A DNA stretch of 64,000 nt from Diphasiastrum complanatum (Eukaryota; Streptophyta; Lycopodiopsida; Lycopodiales; Lycopodiaceae). The translations under genes were made by a program, and so were the position numbers. Location: the NCBI GenBank assembly GCA_029204225.1, contig CM055094.1, positions 63,068,442-63,132,441 on the forward strand, in the 5' to 3' direction. How positions within the stretch are numbered: the first letter of the stretch is position 1; each line of letters opens with the position of its first letter. The notes below the pieces were generated by a model. That model saw only the letters and a program-made list of their open reading frames with translations. It did no database searches and was not told the origin of the DNA. Of the stretch, positions 46,484 through 60,591 are shown in pieces.

Positions 46484-49149
46484 ATTGTCAAACATTCGAC
46501 CAATAGCTTCCGGATCCAGTTCTAGCTCTAATATCATCTGGAAAGCACGTGCAGGAATCGGCCTGGCATCCATCCAGTCCTTTTTGGATCGATGCAGATT
46601 GGGTGATTTGAAAGTGGACCCCTCCATCATCCTCTTTGAAGTCAGTACTAAGTTTGTGAACTCTATACATTCAATTTCGGAGGAGGAATTCAAAGTTCAC
46701 ATATGAGGCAAATTTTTCACCATCTCTGAAGATTTGTTTTGCACATCCCTCGGACTACCATTGGATGGGAAGCTGGTTGCGACAAAGATTCGATGGATGA
46801 AGCTGCCCACTTCCTAAGCAACTTCTTTGTACTCACGAAGGGGTACAAAATCTCTATGATCCGAGATGTGACATTCAAACTGTTTTGTAAATATGCAAAC
46901 CAAGCCATATTTTTGACGGATGCGGATGCGACAATTTAGTATAAAATTTTGGTTACATATTGGATGCGCTTGCGGGTAATCCAGTGTGCTTCGGCGTTTT
47001 CACATACAAAGATTTTTTGCGCTGGATTAAACATCAAAAGTTTTATGGTGTCAGAGCCCGTGTTTCTCGTCTGTGCGCTCATTTTCAAATTTTGACTGAG
47101 CCAGAGAAAATACTGCTGACGGGAAGGATGTTGGCTCCCAGGCCAATTGATCTTTCCAGCCTCATTTCTGTTCCTATTCCGGTTACATCCGATGTTGCAC
47201 CAGCAGTCGAAGTAGCAGCCACCACTGCTATGGAGAGTAAAGTTGTGACAATGGATATTGATGGAGCTGCTGCTACTAATTATTCAAAGCCAGCATCTGC
47301 TTCCACATCTCAGAAGCAGCAGAGTGCATCCACCTTTGAGGATTACGCCACCCAGTCCCATACATCAGACAAAGGACGAACAGCTGCTGAAGGCGACATT
47401 GGGGCACCTGTGGCAGATAAAGAAGAACCAGACGACCAGCCCTAGTGGTTTCGATCCATGACAGAGAAAGCCAAGAATCTCGTGGCTGAAGTATATGAGT
47501 TTGACAAGTACCACCGACAACTCACGATGTAGCTTATCACCTCAGAGAGAAAATCTCTAGATTCTCTGAAGGAGTCCTTTGAGAAGATCGATTCGCTCGA
47601 ATCAGACAACACGAAGCTGATCAAACAACATCGCTCTCTCGAAACACAGCTTTAGACTCTAGTAAAGGAAGCTGATTCTTTAAAGCAAACAAATAAGGTG
47701 ATTCAAGCCAAGTCTGACAATTTTCAGACTCAAAACGATTCTTTGAAGCAACAACTTTTGGCTGCGAATCAACATAATGTCGCCCTCCAGAAACATTTAC
47801 AGGAGGAGCGAATGACAAGACTAAAGGCAGAAGCTGCTTTGTCTCTGAGCACTAATGCAGGGTCAATCACAGTCGATCTCACGAAGCTGAACTAGCTCCA
47901 AGGCCAGATGCTCGATAATTTTTGAGTCGAGTTCTTACAACCGCTCGAGGATGCGAAGGCTCTTGTCGAGGAAGAGTTGGCTGAGCTGAAGGAGCTCTCC
48001 AGTGATGTCACCCCATCTTGTAGTGGGCCCGATGCACATGATGAATACCTTCAGGCCCTTCTTCGAATTGATGACCTCACACAACAACTCCAAGTTGTGT
48101 CTGCCTGCACCGAAGCCTCAGACCATCCAGAATTTTTGGAGGCTGTCGCAAAGATTGACCAGCTTGAATAGGCGCTATCAAATCTTAAGCAACAATTCGA
48201 AGATCATAAGCTGGCTGCTGAGTTGCAAACTCAGGACTTGGCAACTACATCTACACAGCCAAAGCGAATGCGACGAAATCAGTCGAAGGTATGTGCTGAC
48301 AGATTCCGTGCATTTGTTGAACGCTTCTGGAAATGGTGTCCACATGCTTTTAATATTGAGTTGCAATGGCCTGTGGATTACATGATGCTACCAAGCGCAG
48401 TAGGCATCGCCTTCGACGAATGGAAGCGACCTTGGGAGAAGGACGACTTTCTCTGGTTATGAGCCCAGCTTTCTATCAAGCAGAAAGGATGTCTCTGCTG
48501 GGGCATAATCCAGGGTAAGTTCCAGGTCGTACCTTTTGGATCAGCAGAGTTATACATAGGCTCTTCGGCTATGTATGCTCTCGAATATATTCGAATTAAA
48601 GAACTTTAATTTTTGCAGAACGAAGATAATAAGCGACATTTTGGGAAGCGAAAGTTGCAGTTTCAACTGTATAAACCACAAGCTGTTGCGGATTTAGGCG
48701 CATTCGACGATGTAGGTTTGCTGATTAATATAAATATGGCTTATCCGGAATTATTCAGTCTTTATGTGGATTGGGAGCGAAACCTTGCAGAATATTTTGC
48801 GGAGATTCGACATAATTTGCAAGATAGAAGGAAGTCATTTCGTTATAAGCAATTCTGTACATATACATATTGGCAGTTTGGTACCTTTGCGGTGAAGACA
48901 TTATTTTTTGTTCAGAATCTTTATGTTAAAAGCAATTTTATTAGATTTTCAGCTCGTTACTGTAAAGAAATCACTCTACGTAGTGATTCGAACGAAAGTA
49001 CCAAGTTAACCCAGGAGCTATTCGATGGAACATTGCTCCCAGTTAAGTTAGAAGAATTCGGCAACTTACCATTTGGTCGCTATACAAAATCAAAAGTAAG
49101 CTTGCTCTTGATTATGTTGCCAAAATTCAATAATGCATTGACTATGTAG
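46484..49149 (+). pseudogene. gypsy-3 extra downstream frame (unknown protein with coiled coil)
   Basis: The first part (46484-46959) reads as SIQSFLDRCRLGDLKV and DEAAHFLSNFFVLTKGY, with two frame changes and stops. From 46960 to about 49149 a single frame holds for about 730 codons with only eight stops: TAG at 47443, 47530, 47653, 47893 and 48169, TGA at 47923 and 48460, TAA at 48607. It contains a serine/threonine-rich stretch (47180-47440), a heptad-like coiled coil (47560-47830) and a C-terminal folded-looking part (FVERFWKWCPHAFNIEL; RNLAEYFAEIRHNLQDRR). I do not recognise a known domain. Its place after pol resembles the additional frames of Athila/Tat-type elements. The last ~50 bases may already be copia debris. 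Confidence 0.6.
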
Positions 49150-49430
49150 GTTGGCTTTGATAACATTGATACCCTCCTAACTATTGTGTGTCGTAGCCAA
49201 ATCATCCACATACAATACAACCAAAGCTATTACATCCACATTTGTCAAGATATAGAGATTAGAGTTAGACACCATTATTACGAATCCTTTAGATTGGAAA
49301 ACATCAATGCATCCATAAGAGGCTTAGGAAATTGCTTAAGCCATATAATGCCTTGTTGGATTATTCTGATATCGAGAGTGATTCATCCAAATAATCGATC
49401 TTTAATATACATCCATTTCATTATCCAGTT
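49130..49430 (-). pseudogene. copia RT fragment in reverse
   Basis: On the minus strand KALYGL near 49350 and SNSNLYILTNVDVIALVVLY then VDDLATT give the copia RT core, with YVDD at 49212-49201. At least one frame change lies between the two blocks. It probably truncates the right end of gypsy-3. A plus-strand open frame at 49186-49509 is its shadow. Confidence 0.7.
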
Positions 49431-51264
<1,834 letters not shown>

Positions 51265-54225
51265 GATGTATGATTATTTCATTGAGGTCAATATTTCCAA
51301 ATGCTGGAATCTTTAGTGTGTAGGCACATTAGAGATTCTTTCCATAGTTAAGTGAAATTGCACTTCCATATCAGCAATATCCTCATCAGGAACGTCGTGC
51401 ACTCAAGAGATTCTCCTCATAGTTAATTGTAACTATGAACACGCTCATGCATTATATCTATATGTTTTGGCATGATGCTATCAGATAGTAGTGTCATACA
51501 TCCTTATATCCCCATGTTGATCTAAATTGATGTGGCGCATCAACCCTAAGCCCTAAACCTTTTACATGCACTAATTACTGATACTCTCTCTAATGACTCA
51601 CAAAGAATATTTGACACGAAGAGTGCAAGACTGTTTAAGATGCTTGATCGTATCGCTCTTTTCATGGATGTCTAAGACACCTACACATATATTCTTCTAG
51701 TTGAAAGAATGATCTAAATAATAGTCAGAATTCTATAATTTGATTCAATCCTTCCTTTTAACCTTTCCTTTTCGTTGCCAACAAAGTTAATTCCATATGC
51801 CAACGGGGAGGAGTGAAAAACATATCAGACTAAAATTTATCAATCTTTCAAATTTTAGACTTGCAAGGAAGCACTTCATGAAAAGTTTAGACATCAAAGT
51901 ATCATTTTCCACTTATACTAGCAAATTCCTTTGGGTGCTTCTTATGTGAGTGAAAGAAGTGCCTTGTTGATGTGGTCACCCAAGCATTCATGATACATGA
52001 ATGAATGCTAGTTATTTTCCTAATTAAATGCACTTCAATTTTAGCATATGGAGGCAGAAACTCTAGCTATATGTAGATATCTTCCTTTCCTCACCTCATG
52101 TTAAGGCTTGCTTTAGGTAGAAGTTGTTGCTTTCCTTACTTGAATATATTATTATAGTGCTACCATATTATGCACATTCTTGAATAAATGCAAAATATCA
52201 AGTCACCAAACTAACATATGTTTACCTTCTCCTTATTAACTTACTACCATTGTTCATGTATTTTCCCAAGCGTATAGACTAGTATTACTACTTTCTACAA
52301 TATCACTCCTCCTATTGTAGTTCCTATAAACAAGTCTCCTACTCTTTGCAACCTTCTCCATTGCTAGTTGCACCACTTAAACACGTCTAGAACATACTTT
52401 ATCTCCTCAAAGACAAATTTCTTCTTATACAAATACATTTCATGATCTTGTTTCTTCTCTATCTTCGCATTCCACCTATCTCAGTTTCTTGTATCCCTTC
52501 ATCAGTCTATGCCAACCATTTTCACTATGATCTTTTTGGATTTCATCTAATCTAGGTGGACGAGGGCAATGGAGTCAAGTCCTCCAACATGGAGAGCACC
52601 TCAAAAGGTATAAAATTTTTGACAAAAAGAAATCATAGCAAAAAATTAGTTCTAGGGTCCTTATCTAAGGTAGAGAATTCCCTTTGTGATGTGCTCATTA
52701 TTTTGTTGGCCTTCTTGCATGATGTGTCTTGAATTTGCAAAGTGAACAAATTTTTGTTCTAGACACAAGACTTGTATCTCTACATCATTCAGATTACAAT
52801 GCACTCCAAATCATACAATCCTTTTTCCATTGATGACAGATTTAAAGCACATCAATTTACTGAGTGAAATACAAAATGAGATGTATCATTGTAAATCATA
52901 TAGTCAAAAGAGCACAAGAAGATACCTCTAAGATGATTGTCATATTGGAAGCATTCTTTTGTTTAACTTCTATTGTAGAGTTGAGTCTTTATCTAGATGA
53001 AATATTGTAGTACTTCTATATAAATGTGTTCCTATGAGACCGAAATAATCTCCTTTGACATATTCATGTTGAATATAGCATTTCTCATAAAATTTGTAAA
53101 AGTCCCAACAATAAAACTAGCACTTAGTAGCATTAGCTATCTTATTTGATGTACCCTTTTACCATATTGCATATGTTATGCAAGTAAGAGTCTAATATTC
53201 AGTTTAATCTCTAGAGTAATTTCAATTTGCTGAATTTCATCTTTCCTAGGCTGTTTGAATCAACTCTTGAATCGTGAAACAAAATTACTAGAACCTTGTA
53301 TTATGCTCCTACCAAATGATTTGAAAAAACCCTTAATCTCTTTCAATCTCACAAGAAAAGCAGAAATAACACGGTGGGGTTTGAAATTTTCAAAGCATTG
53401 ACATGTTGGAATCGAGGTTTCTAAAATACCAACTGGGGGAGTCTTGAGTGATTGTATTTTGAGAAGCCTAACTATGTTGAAGGAATAACTTGTGGAGGAG
53501 GGAAGGAAGGCTTTTAAAGAGGATTGATGTTTGATTCAGTAATCCAAAAAAATGTAGAATGAAAAAGAATTTTGGGATAAATGAAGTTGTATGAGTACCA
53601 AAATCAGGAAACATTCATGGAGATTCCATATGTCATGAACCCAAAAATACTTGAAAAGAAGAAAATTTCATGGAAGGAACTGTTGTTGTATGGGTGCCAC
53701 AATTAAGCAACATCGAAAGGACAAACAATAATTTTTTTGAGTTGCTCTTTGGCTTTCACACTCCATAAGAAAGAATATATATGCATCATATATGATAGAT
53801 CTATGCTCTATAAAGAATATAAACTCTTACAATAGTACCCTTTCCCAGAGATCCCGCGAAAATGTGCCCAAATCCCATGTAGAAGACTAAATCATTCCTC
53901 ATCACATCAAACAGAATATACACCATCATGCTTACACCATAGTAATTGCAAAATGGCAATCCAAGCTGTTAAATATGACAGGTTTATACTTGTTGAACAG
54001 ATCAATATCAATGCAAGAATGAATACAGAATAACAAATGCCTTTCTCAGGGCTCATAAGCAGGTAAAATCCCCAATCATTAGGGACTAAATCTAGCTGTT
54101 TGATCATCTCCACTTGATGCAGTTATGTGCTGGATATGAATCCATTTATCCAAGATAGACACTGCAAATGGGGATGAGTAACTTTAGGAGGGTTAAGAAT
54201 AAGGTTTGAGGTAATGAAATATGCA
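51265..54225. other. Anonymous DNA and 3' flank of the ET gene
   Basis: AT-rich. I find no gene, paired repeat or RNA in 51.3-53.9 kb. The last few hundred bases before 54225 presumably hold the 3' UTR of the minus-strand ET gene; no perfect AATAAA was seen close to the stop. Confidence 0.4.
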
Positions 54226-57097
54226 CTAAGTTTGAGGCTTCGGTTTTTCTTTGATGATTGCAGCATCTCCTGACTCGTGTATGCACAGGACCTTATGCAC
54301 AGGACATCTCTTTCTACCATTGGGTGGTATTTCCAAACATTTTGAGCCATTAGCTTGAATAATTCCACAAACAAGCTTTGAAGAATCACTGCCTACAGAA
54401 ACTTTGGTTTGTTCCAGCTTTGTAGAGCAGGAACTCTCTTTGTCAGTGTTTGGCATGCCGATAAAACACAAATTTTTCAATGAACAGAGATGCAAGCCTT
54501 TGTGAGCGTTCAATTCTTTATCAGTATATGCTGGCACTGAAGAATAATCCAGACTATTCTTCAGAGTTATATCATGCACTTCTTGAGTTACTATTTCTTC
54601 CATAGAAAGCTTAACTTCAATGTTCTTGGTGCCATTGATTGATGGAAGCAAATGATTAGTGCTTACAGGCAGCGTTGTTGCATAACTCTTTACTACTACC
54701 CTCATGCCTTTATGTGCTTCACAGCGCTTTCTACCTTTTTTTGGAGCAACTGTGCATGCCTGTCCATTTTCTAGCATCACACCACACTTAAGGATCTGGG
54801 GATCTGAGACGTTTCCTTCAATAGCACTTGAGACCAAACGAGGACGATTTCTGGAAAATAACAGAAAGTTTGCGGGTCTGTTCTTGGCAGTACCACTCTC
54901 ATAGTTATGAGGTTCTAAAGGCTTTCTCACATCCAAATCAATCCCGGCCTTGTCCTTTCCATAGAATAACCAGTTGCGTCTAGCAAAGACCACAGAATTT
55001 CCACCACACAAAGTGCTGGCTTGGTTCTCCGTTGCTAACTTGGCCAGGATCTCGTGGGGTCTTCGGGCCCCATTTGCATCTTTATTCCAGGCATAGTCAA
55101 ATACTTTCAGCAGTTGTGACTCCACTTTCTCTGCAGATTCATTGTTCTCGGCCTACATAGGCAACAAAGAAAAATGCATTTTGAGTCCTTTCACACCAAC
55201 AATACGCCTTTCATGCAGAATGACTACAATGCAACATAAATTAGCTGGCAGAAGAAGAATTCTTGGCTTTGTTCCACAACATACATCTATAACCATAAAG
55301 CTGAAAGATGAGAAGTAACTCCGTTTTGGTAAGATTGAAAGAATCTCAGAGTCTGTTAACATGTGTACTGCAAGCACATGAAATTCGGTTGTTTGTTGTG
55401 TGTTGTTTCAGCATAGCTCATTATGGATGTGTGCATGTTTCTTATAAATGCCTGCGTCAATCTGTAGATCCTTTATCAAGTCAGCTTTAATGCCTTGGTG
55501 GATTTCTTGCAACACAATTTAACAGTCTCTCAAAATTGTCATCAACATTGTCTTTTGTGGACTCTTGGGCAAAAAGACATCTTAAACATACAGAAATGTG
55601 CCCAAACTAGAGCATGTAGTATTATGGGAGTATACAGAATATTAAATTAGCAACATAAAAAATTGCATCAGATAGGATGGGTCTGCAATTACTATGACTA
55701 ACAAAAAACTATGTGCTTCACCCTGTTGCCTCATAATAAGCAGTTCAACAGCAAGAATATCATAAAACAACAGGAAAAGGTAGCAGGTTCAACAAACTAT
55801 AAACAAACTGGAGTAATAGTGTAGCTCAATATTTATGTACGAAGACCTAGAATCTGCAGGCAGACTGACACTAGAGGCATGTCCCACAGAATTCACAGAC
55901 CAGAAAATATTATTTCAGAGTTTGAAAAAGAAAGTATTCATGCATTCATGCTTATAAGGCTGGGTTAGTTACTTCCCTTGGAAGTTGGAACATACATCCT
56001 CTAAAGGTAATTTGTAACTTCAAATGCCAGAATGAAATGGGTTTCAAATTTGGCTTCTCAACAAGCTATTATGATGCAGAGACCACAAATTATCAAAAGG
56101 GTAATCAACTCAAGAGATGCACTAGCAAGAAATTCAGCAGATTTTGAGTACTTATAATGTGCATTCATGCTTATAAGGCTTGATTAGTCACTTCCCTTAC
56201 AACATAGATCTTCATAAAGCACATTGTTTAATCAAATGCCAAAATGACAAGCTATCATGATTTCAGATGCATTAAATATGATGCAGAGCCCAGAAGGGTT
56301 ATCAGCCAAAGAGATGTACTTGCTAAAAATTTTGCAGATTTTGGGTACTTACAGAGGCCCAGCGAAAGGCGATGGAATATCCATGATCAAAAGCCGTGGA
56401 CAGCAATCGTGGGCCCAGAATTGGAGTTGTCTCACTTGAATTTATCACTGCAGGCCTTGGAGCATTGCCATTTTTCGAATTTCTAGGCTTTAATGGTTTG
56501 ATGTCTTCCGCTGCTGTAGATATGGAAGATTTGGCACGTTCCAAATGGGATCCTGTCTGTCCATAGCGTTGGAGTCTTTGCCTGATGTTTTCAGCCTTGC
56601 CAATGTACACAACCATTACATCTTTCTCCCTCAATTTCCTTACTTTTTTGCCACGAACAAGGACTGTGGGTCTTACGATCCCCAGCTCATATACTCCTGA
56701 TCCTGAATTTGTGCTGGGAAGATTATGCAGCTGGTATCTGTCTACTCCCTCCTTGCCTGCACTATGATCCTTCCAATCCGATGGACCTACAAGGATCTGC
56801 CATTCATTGCCCCTCAATCAGTTATGCCCGTTTTCAAACTTGTTTGAAAATTTCTTTCAATTCTGTGACATAAAGCTTACAATGCCATGAATCTAACCAA
56901 AGAAAGGCTTGACATTTTCTTTATTGCAGGCGATGGAGAAAGGCATTGTAAAAGCATACCTTCCAGCAATTGAAGCGATCATCGTGTTTAACAAAAATGC
57001 AATCCTCTCTTTTCAGTTTTTCCAGCTTTGCCACCACGCGTTCTGCTTGTTGCTGGTTTTGGGTTCGAATGTCCGGACTTGCAGCTGGTGCTCCCAT
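54226..57097 (-). CDS. EFFECTOR OF TRANSCRIPTION (ET/HRT) family protein, 502 aa, three coding exons
   Basis: Minus-strand exons 57097-56960 (46 codons), 56796-56353 (148 codons) and 55152-54226 (308 codons plus stop). Both junctions fall between codons, with donors GTATGC and GTAAGT and acceptors GGCAG and ATGTAG. Residues about 28-60 (LKREDCIFVKHDDRFNCWK, then ILVGPSDWKD) are the family signature. A GIY-YIG-like domain follows (GVYELGI at 80; VYIGKAENIRQRL at 109). The C-terminal half has two perfect ET repeats C-x9-C-x9-RC-x2-HK at residues 317-342 and 456-481, thought to bind zinc and DNA. Plant ET/HRT proteins are nuclear regulators linked to gibberellin responses. The frame has no lesions, so the gene looks intact. 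Confidence 0.92.
55153..56352 (-). other. ET gene intron 2 (1.2 kb)
   Basis: GT...AG intron between the GIY-YIG exon and the ET-repeat exon. It contains a near-duplicate pair around 55945-55980 and 56163-56200 (CATTCATGCTTATAAGGCT ... TAGT.ACTTCCCTT). No gene inside. Confidence 0.75.
56797..56959 (-). other. ET gene intron 1 (163 bp)
   Basis: Donor GTATGC and acceptor AATGGCAG. The splice joins WK to ILVG, as in the family signature. Confidence 0.85.
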
Positions 57098-57272
57098 TTT
57101 TTCCCCTCCTTGAAGCTTGCTTATTGTGAGATTAGTGTCAACCCAGGGGAATCTGATCCTCAAGAGAAACAATGCAAAAGCTCAGGCAAAAGGTTGCTTT
57201 CACTGCAGCTCTCAGTACTCTAATTTTCCATGTAACAGAATCAACCATACCTCCACACTGTCCCAGACTCCT

Positions 57273-57282
57273 CTTTTTTATA
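57273..57282 (-). promoter_or_regulatory. TATA box of the ET gene
   Basis: TATAAAAAAG on the minus strand, about 176 bp upstream of the ATG, which would give a 5' UTR of roughly 145-155 nt. Called from motif and distance. Confidence 0.65.
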
Positions 57283-57457
57283 CACAGCAGCATACCCTTT
57301 TGATATGCTTTTTGTCCAGCAGAAATGCTGGCTTCTTCCTCAATTCTCTAACAGATACCAGCTTTTGAGCGTTGACTTTCCACCCCCCTCCATCTCTGCA
57401 GGCAGAAACTCTTGCTAAGTCACAAACCCACCATCTGAGTTCCTTCCTTTCCTGAAG

Positions 57458-57860
57458 CTTGCAACTGTTTCCTTCCATTGGATCAAAACCACAGCATCAT
57501 CTTTCCGGGCTGCTTGCACTTTCTGGTTTGGGATCAATGCATCTTTGTGGGTTGCTTGCATCCTCGTCTCATCAATCAATCCTTCCTTGTTCTCCTGTGG
57601 CTTGCAACGTTTTGCTTCCATCTCAAACCTCCGCATCATCTTTGTGGGTTCCTTGCATGTTCTGGTTTGGCATCAATCCATCTTTGTGGGTTGCTTGCAT
57701 CCTCTTCTCATCAATCAATCCTTCCTTTTTCGCCTGTGGCTTGCAATGTTTTGCTTCCATTTCATCAAAACCTATTGCATCATCTTTGTGGGTTGCTTGC
57801 ATTTTCTGGTTTAGGATCAACCCATCTTCGTGGGTTGCTTGCTTCCCATCAACCCTTCCT
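57458..57860. repeat. Tandem repeat, about three units of ~140 bp, upstream of the ET gene
   Basis: Units start near 57458, 57601 and 57740 with CTTGCAAC/TG.TTT.CTTCCAT. Within each unit GGGTTGCTTGCAT-type words recur. Several frames are open across the array only because the unit lacks stops. It lies about 180-580 bp upstream of the TATA box. Confidence 0.85.
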
Positions 57861-59467
57861 TGTTGGGTTTTTCTTGGATCCCTTTCTTTGTGATCAAGTT
57901 GTTACCTTTCTTTGCTCTTTTCCTCCTCCTTTTCTTCATTTCTGGTATATTAAAGCTTCTTTCATGAACATTCCTGCAATGGCTGATGAAAAATTTAAAC
58001 AAGAACAAGACACTAAAAACAATTATACAAAATTAATGGATACCTGTGGCATATCAGAAAATGCATGCAATTTTTTCAAAGGCAGATTTTGCTTTTTTTT
58101 TTCTGCCTATCTTTGCCCGTAGTACGGATTTCGTATGCACATTTGTGTTGGTCAGTCAAAGTCAAACCTGCCTATTATGCTTCCTAATGTGCTTTTGAAA
58201 AAATTGCAGGTATCCATTACGCAATGGAAGGAGCCGGGCAAAGGCCATTATGCCCAGTTCGGCTTTTCAAAAAAATTTAGGCTCGGCCCCTCCGGGCCTC
58301 GCCCAAATTTTTTTGGAAATCCTTATCGGGCAGAATGGCAATTGGTGCCCAGCCTTAAGGAGCAGCCGAGTATGAGAGCTGAGGCATACTAGTAGTAATG
58401 ACAAGCAAGAACTGTGTAAGCCTCATGGTGAATCCCGGAAGATGGAATGCCCATGTAGGAACTAGTATTTCTAGGCAAAGTAATAAATGCAAGTAGACCT
58501 CTCTTAAAGAAAGTAGAGTGAGCCACCTTTTGATGATGACTTCTAGTGAAGAGCATTATTCCACTTATAATCTGTGTAATGTAATGACTAGGATGCCACC
58601 TAAGGAGCTCTCTTGCTTATTTAAGAGACTCTCTCTTTGTGAAAAGGAGCTTGTTGCATTGTATCTACTCCATGCTTAATAAGAAGATTTTCCATGAGTT
58701 TGATGCTACACTAAGCTCCTTGATCATGATGATTTTCTTGAGTGATGCCCCTATGATCATGCCCTTCTATTCATATTGTGTGTGGTTGTGGATTAGATTT
58801 CATTCCTAGTTGTGGATTAGATTTCATTTCTTGTTTGTGGATTAATGTAGGAACCAGCATTCAAGTAAACTAAATAGGCTAGAAATGTGGTATAAATCTT
58901 GCATATCCTCCAACATTCTAGTTCTTGATGTTCTTGGGATGTCCAAGAATCAAAAGACTGGTTGGTTGCTTGATTCTTGGACTTCCAAAATGTTGTAGAT
59001 TAGTTCTTGTTTTTTCTTTTTCGATTTATACAAGTATAGTAGTGCTTAGGATCTGATTTCAGTTCATTTTTAGAGTAGGTTGTTGTAGAAACTATTGAAT
59101 GTTCATTTGGGCTGCATGTTGATCTATAAATGAATGTTCATGGCTTGCATCTCTGTATGAATGTGAGTGCTTTCAAGAGAGAAAGACCCTGAGTGTCCAA
59201 AAAATAAAACCCATACCATTAGGAAGCCCTTTTCATACTGAGGCTCCCCTTGACTTCCTTACAAACCCCTAAAAAATCCAAAAAACACCAAAAACACACC
59301 AAAAAATCCTAAACAATCCAAAAACACCAGAAACACATACCCAACACAAAAAAGACACACCAGTATCCAATGGACCAACAAAAAGATCCTGACCTCCCAT
59401 AAAATTATCCATACGAGATCAGGTCCCCTCTGTAGCTGAACAAATCAGATGTCATAGGTTCTACCGA
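57861..59467. other. Upstream region of the ET gene and leader-like DNA
   Basis: No gene recognised. Includes the hairpin at 58264-58319 and an A/C-rich stretch near 59270-59360 (AAAACACCAAAAACACACC) that may be the leader of the gag remnant that follows. Confidence 0.4.
58264..58319. repeat. Imperfect inverted repeat, 26-nt arms
   Basis: Left arm 58264-58289 and right arm 58294-58319 pair at all but three positions (plus one G-T), with a 4-nt loop. Central GGCCC/GGGCC and outer AAAAAAATTT/AAATTTTTTT parts. Flanked by CCGGGCA and TCGGGCA words. Confidence 0.75.
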
Positions 59468-60591
59468 ATGCGACATATCCATGGATCATCCGCAAACCCA
59501 TTCGAGGAACAAGAACCTGATAGGACCGAGTCTTCACGAGCACGAGCCCATTTTTATGGTGCTGAACCCTCCCAAGTCATAACCAACCTTAATGGTGCTT
59601 CTGCCACTCACGGAGCTCATCTCCATGTGATGTGTATGGCGAAACATCTCCCGCATCTATGGTCCAATTGTTTTTAATGACCATGATCGCTAAAGCACCT
59701 GATTGGTTTTTTAACCTAGATTGTGAAGATAAGACAGACTGGTCAGTTCTGAAAGAGTCCTTTATCAAGAGCTTTAAGCCCTTTCGCTTGATAGAGAGCC
59801 CTTTTGTCGAATTGAGTGATATCAAGATGGCAAAAGATAAACGTGTACGAGACTATATCGAGCATTTCAAACAACTCAAAAGTCAAGTACATGAACAGCC
59901 CTCTGAATAGATGCTCATCATCTGGTTTTTAGTCAACCTTCCAAGATGGATTAGACGCGAGCTTAAATCCAATGATGAATATATGAGCCTAAAGTTAGCT
60001 ATGTCTGATGCCATCAAAGAAGAAGACGAGGGGTCAGATGTTGACGAATCTAGAGAAAGGAGAACACCACGTGCTCCTGTCCATGAGTCAAAGCCGATCG
60101 AGGATACCCAAGATCAGCTTTGGAAATCCTAGTTGGAGTTGCTTAATAAGCAACGCCAACTACAGATGGAGAAACTTACCAATGAGTTTCAAACTACCCT
60201 GAAGTCTATCCAAAGCCGTATGCCTGGTTAGCCAAACCCTGCACAGGTACCTTATAGACGAAAACCAATATGGTGCCCACACTGTCGGGCTACGCATCCT
60301 GCTGATGCTTGTCCTTCATATCAGCCTATCCAAGCACATACAGTCCAACAATATGAAGACCAACCATCACAGTCTGGACATGCCTTGACTTATCATGAAT
60401 ATCCACCTGAAAGTCCAGAACCATTATCCATACAAGATGGCTATGCCGTTATACAAGGGCCATTGAACAACAGATGTTTCATCTGTGGTGAAACTGGCCA
60501 CTTCATGGTTGATTGTCTAGTCAAGGCCAAGTACCACGCTGAATGTCCCAACTGTGTCAAAAAACACAGTTTCAAATATTGTCCAAAATAA
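59468..60591 (+). pseudogene. Ty3/gypsy gag remnant, plus strand
   Basis: ATG at 59468. After a frame change near 59630 a gag domain reads APDWFFNLD, DWSVLKESFIKSFKPF and VRDYIEHFKQLKSQV. A TAG at 59908 and others interrupt it. The C-terminus has CFICGETGHFMVDC (60475-60516) and a second Cys/His cluster CPNCVKKHSFKYC, ending in TAA at 60589-60591. No protease or RT follows. Confidence 0.78.

Larger units (their letters stand above)
39033..49149 (+). mobile_element. Ty3/gypsy element with tRNA-Asp-like primer site and extra downstream frame (gypsy-3)
   Basis: From left: presumed LTR, a TGGCATCGTTTCCAGGGA primer site, gag with three zinc knuckles, degenerate protease, RT, RNase H, integrase, a palindrome-rich spacer and a long extra frame after pol. 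The tRNA-Asp-like site, the RT wording (YDDFSGYNQ, FIDDF) and the additional frame fit non-chromovirus plant gypsy lineages such as Athila/Tat. No 3' LTR was recognised; the right end is lost in copia debris at about 49.1 kb. Confidence 0.8.

Noticed and set aside
48515-48618. Possible intron GTAAGT...TTTTTGCAG in the gypsy-3 extra frame
   Set aside because: The length (104 bp) would break the frame, while the unspliced frame simply continues with one TAA. More likely coincidence.
57459-58122. Cys/Leu-rich open frames of 89-214 codons over the tandem repeat
   Set aside because: Three frames are open at once and the peptides simply repeat the DNA unit; no initiation context or homology.
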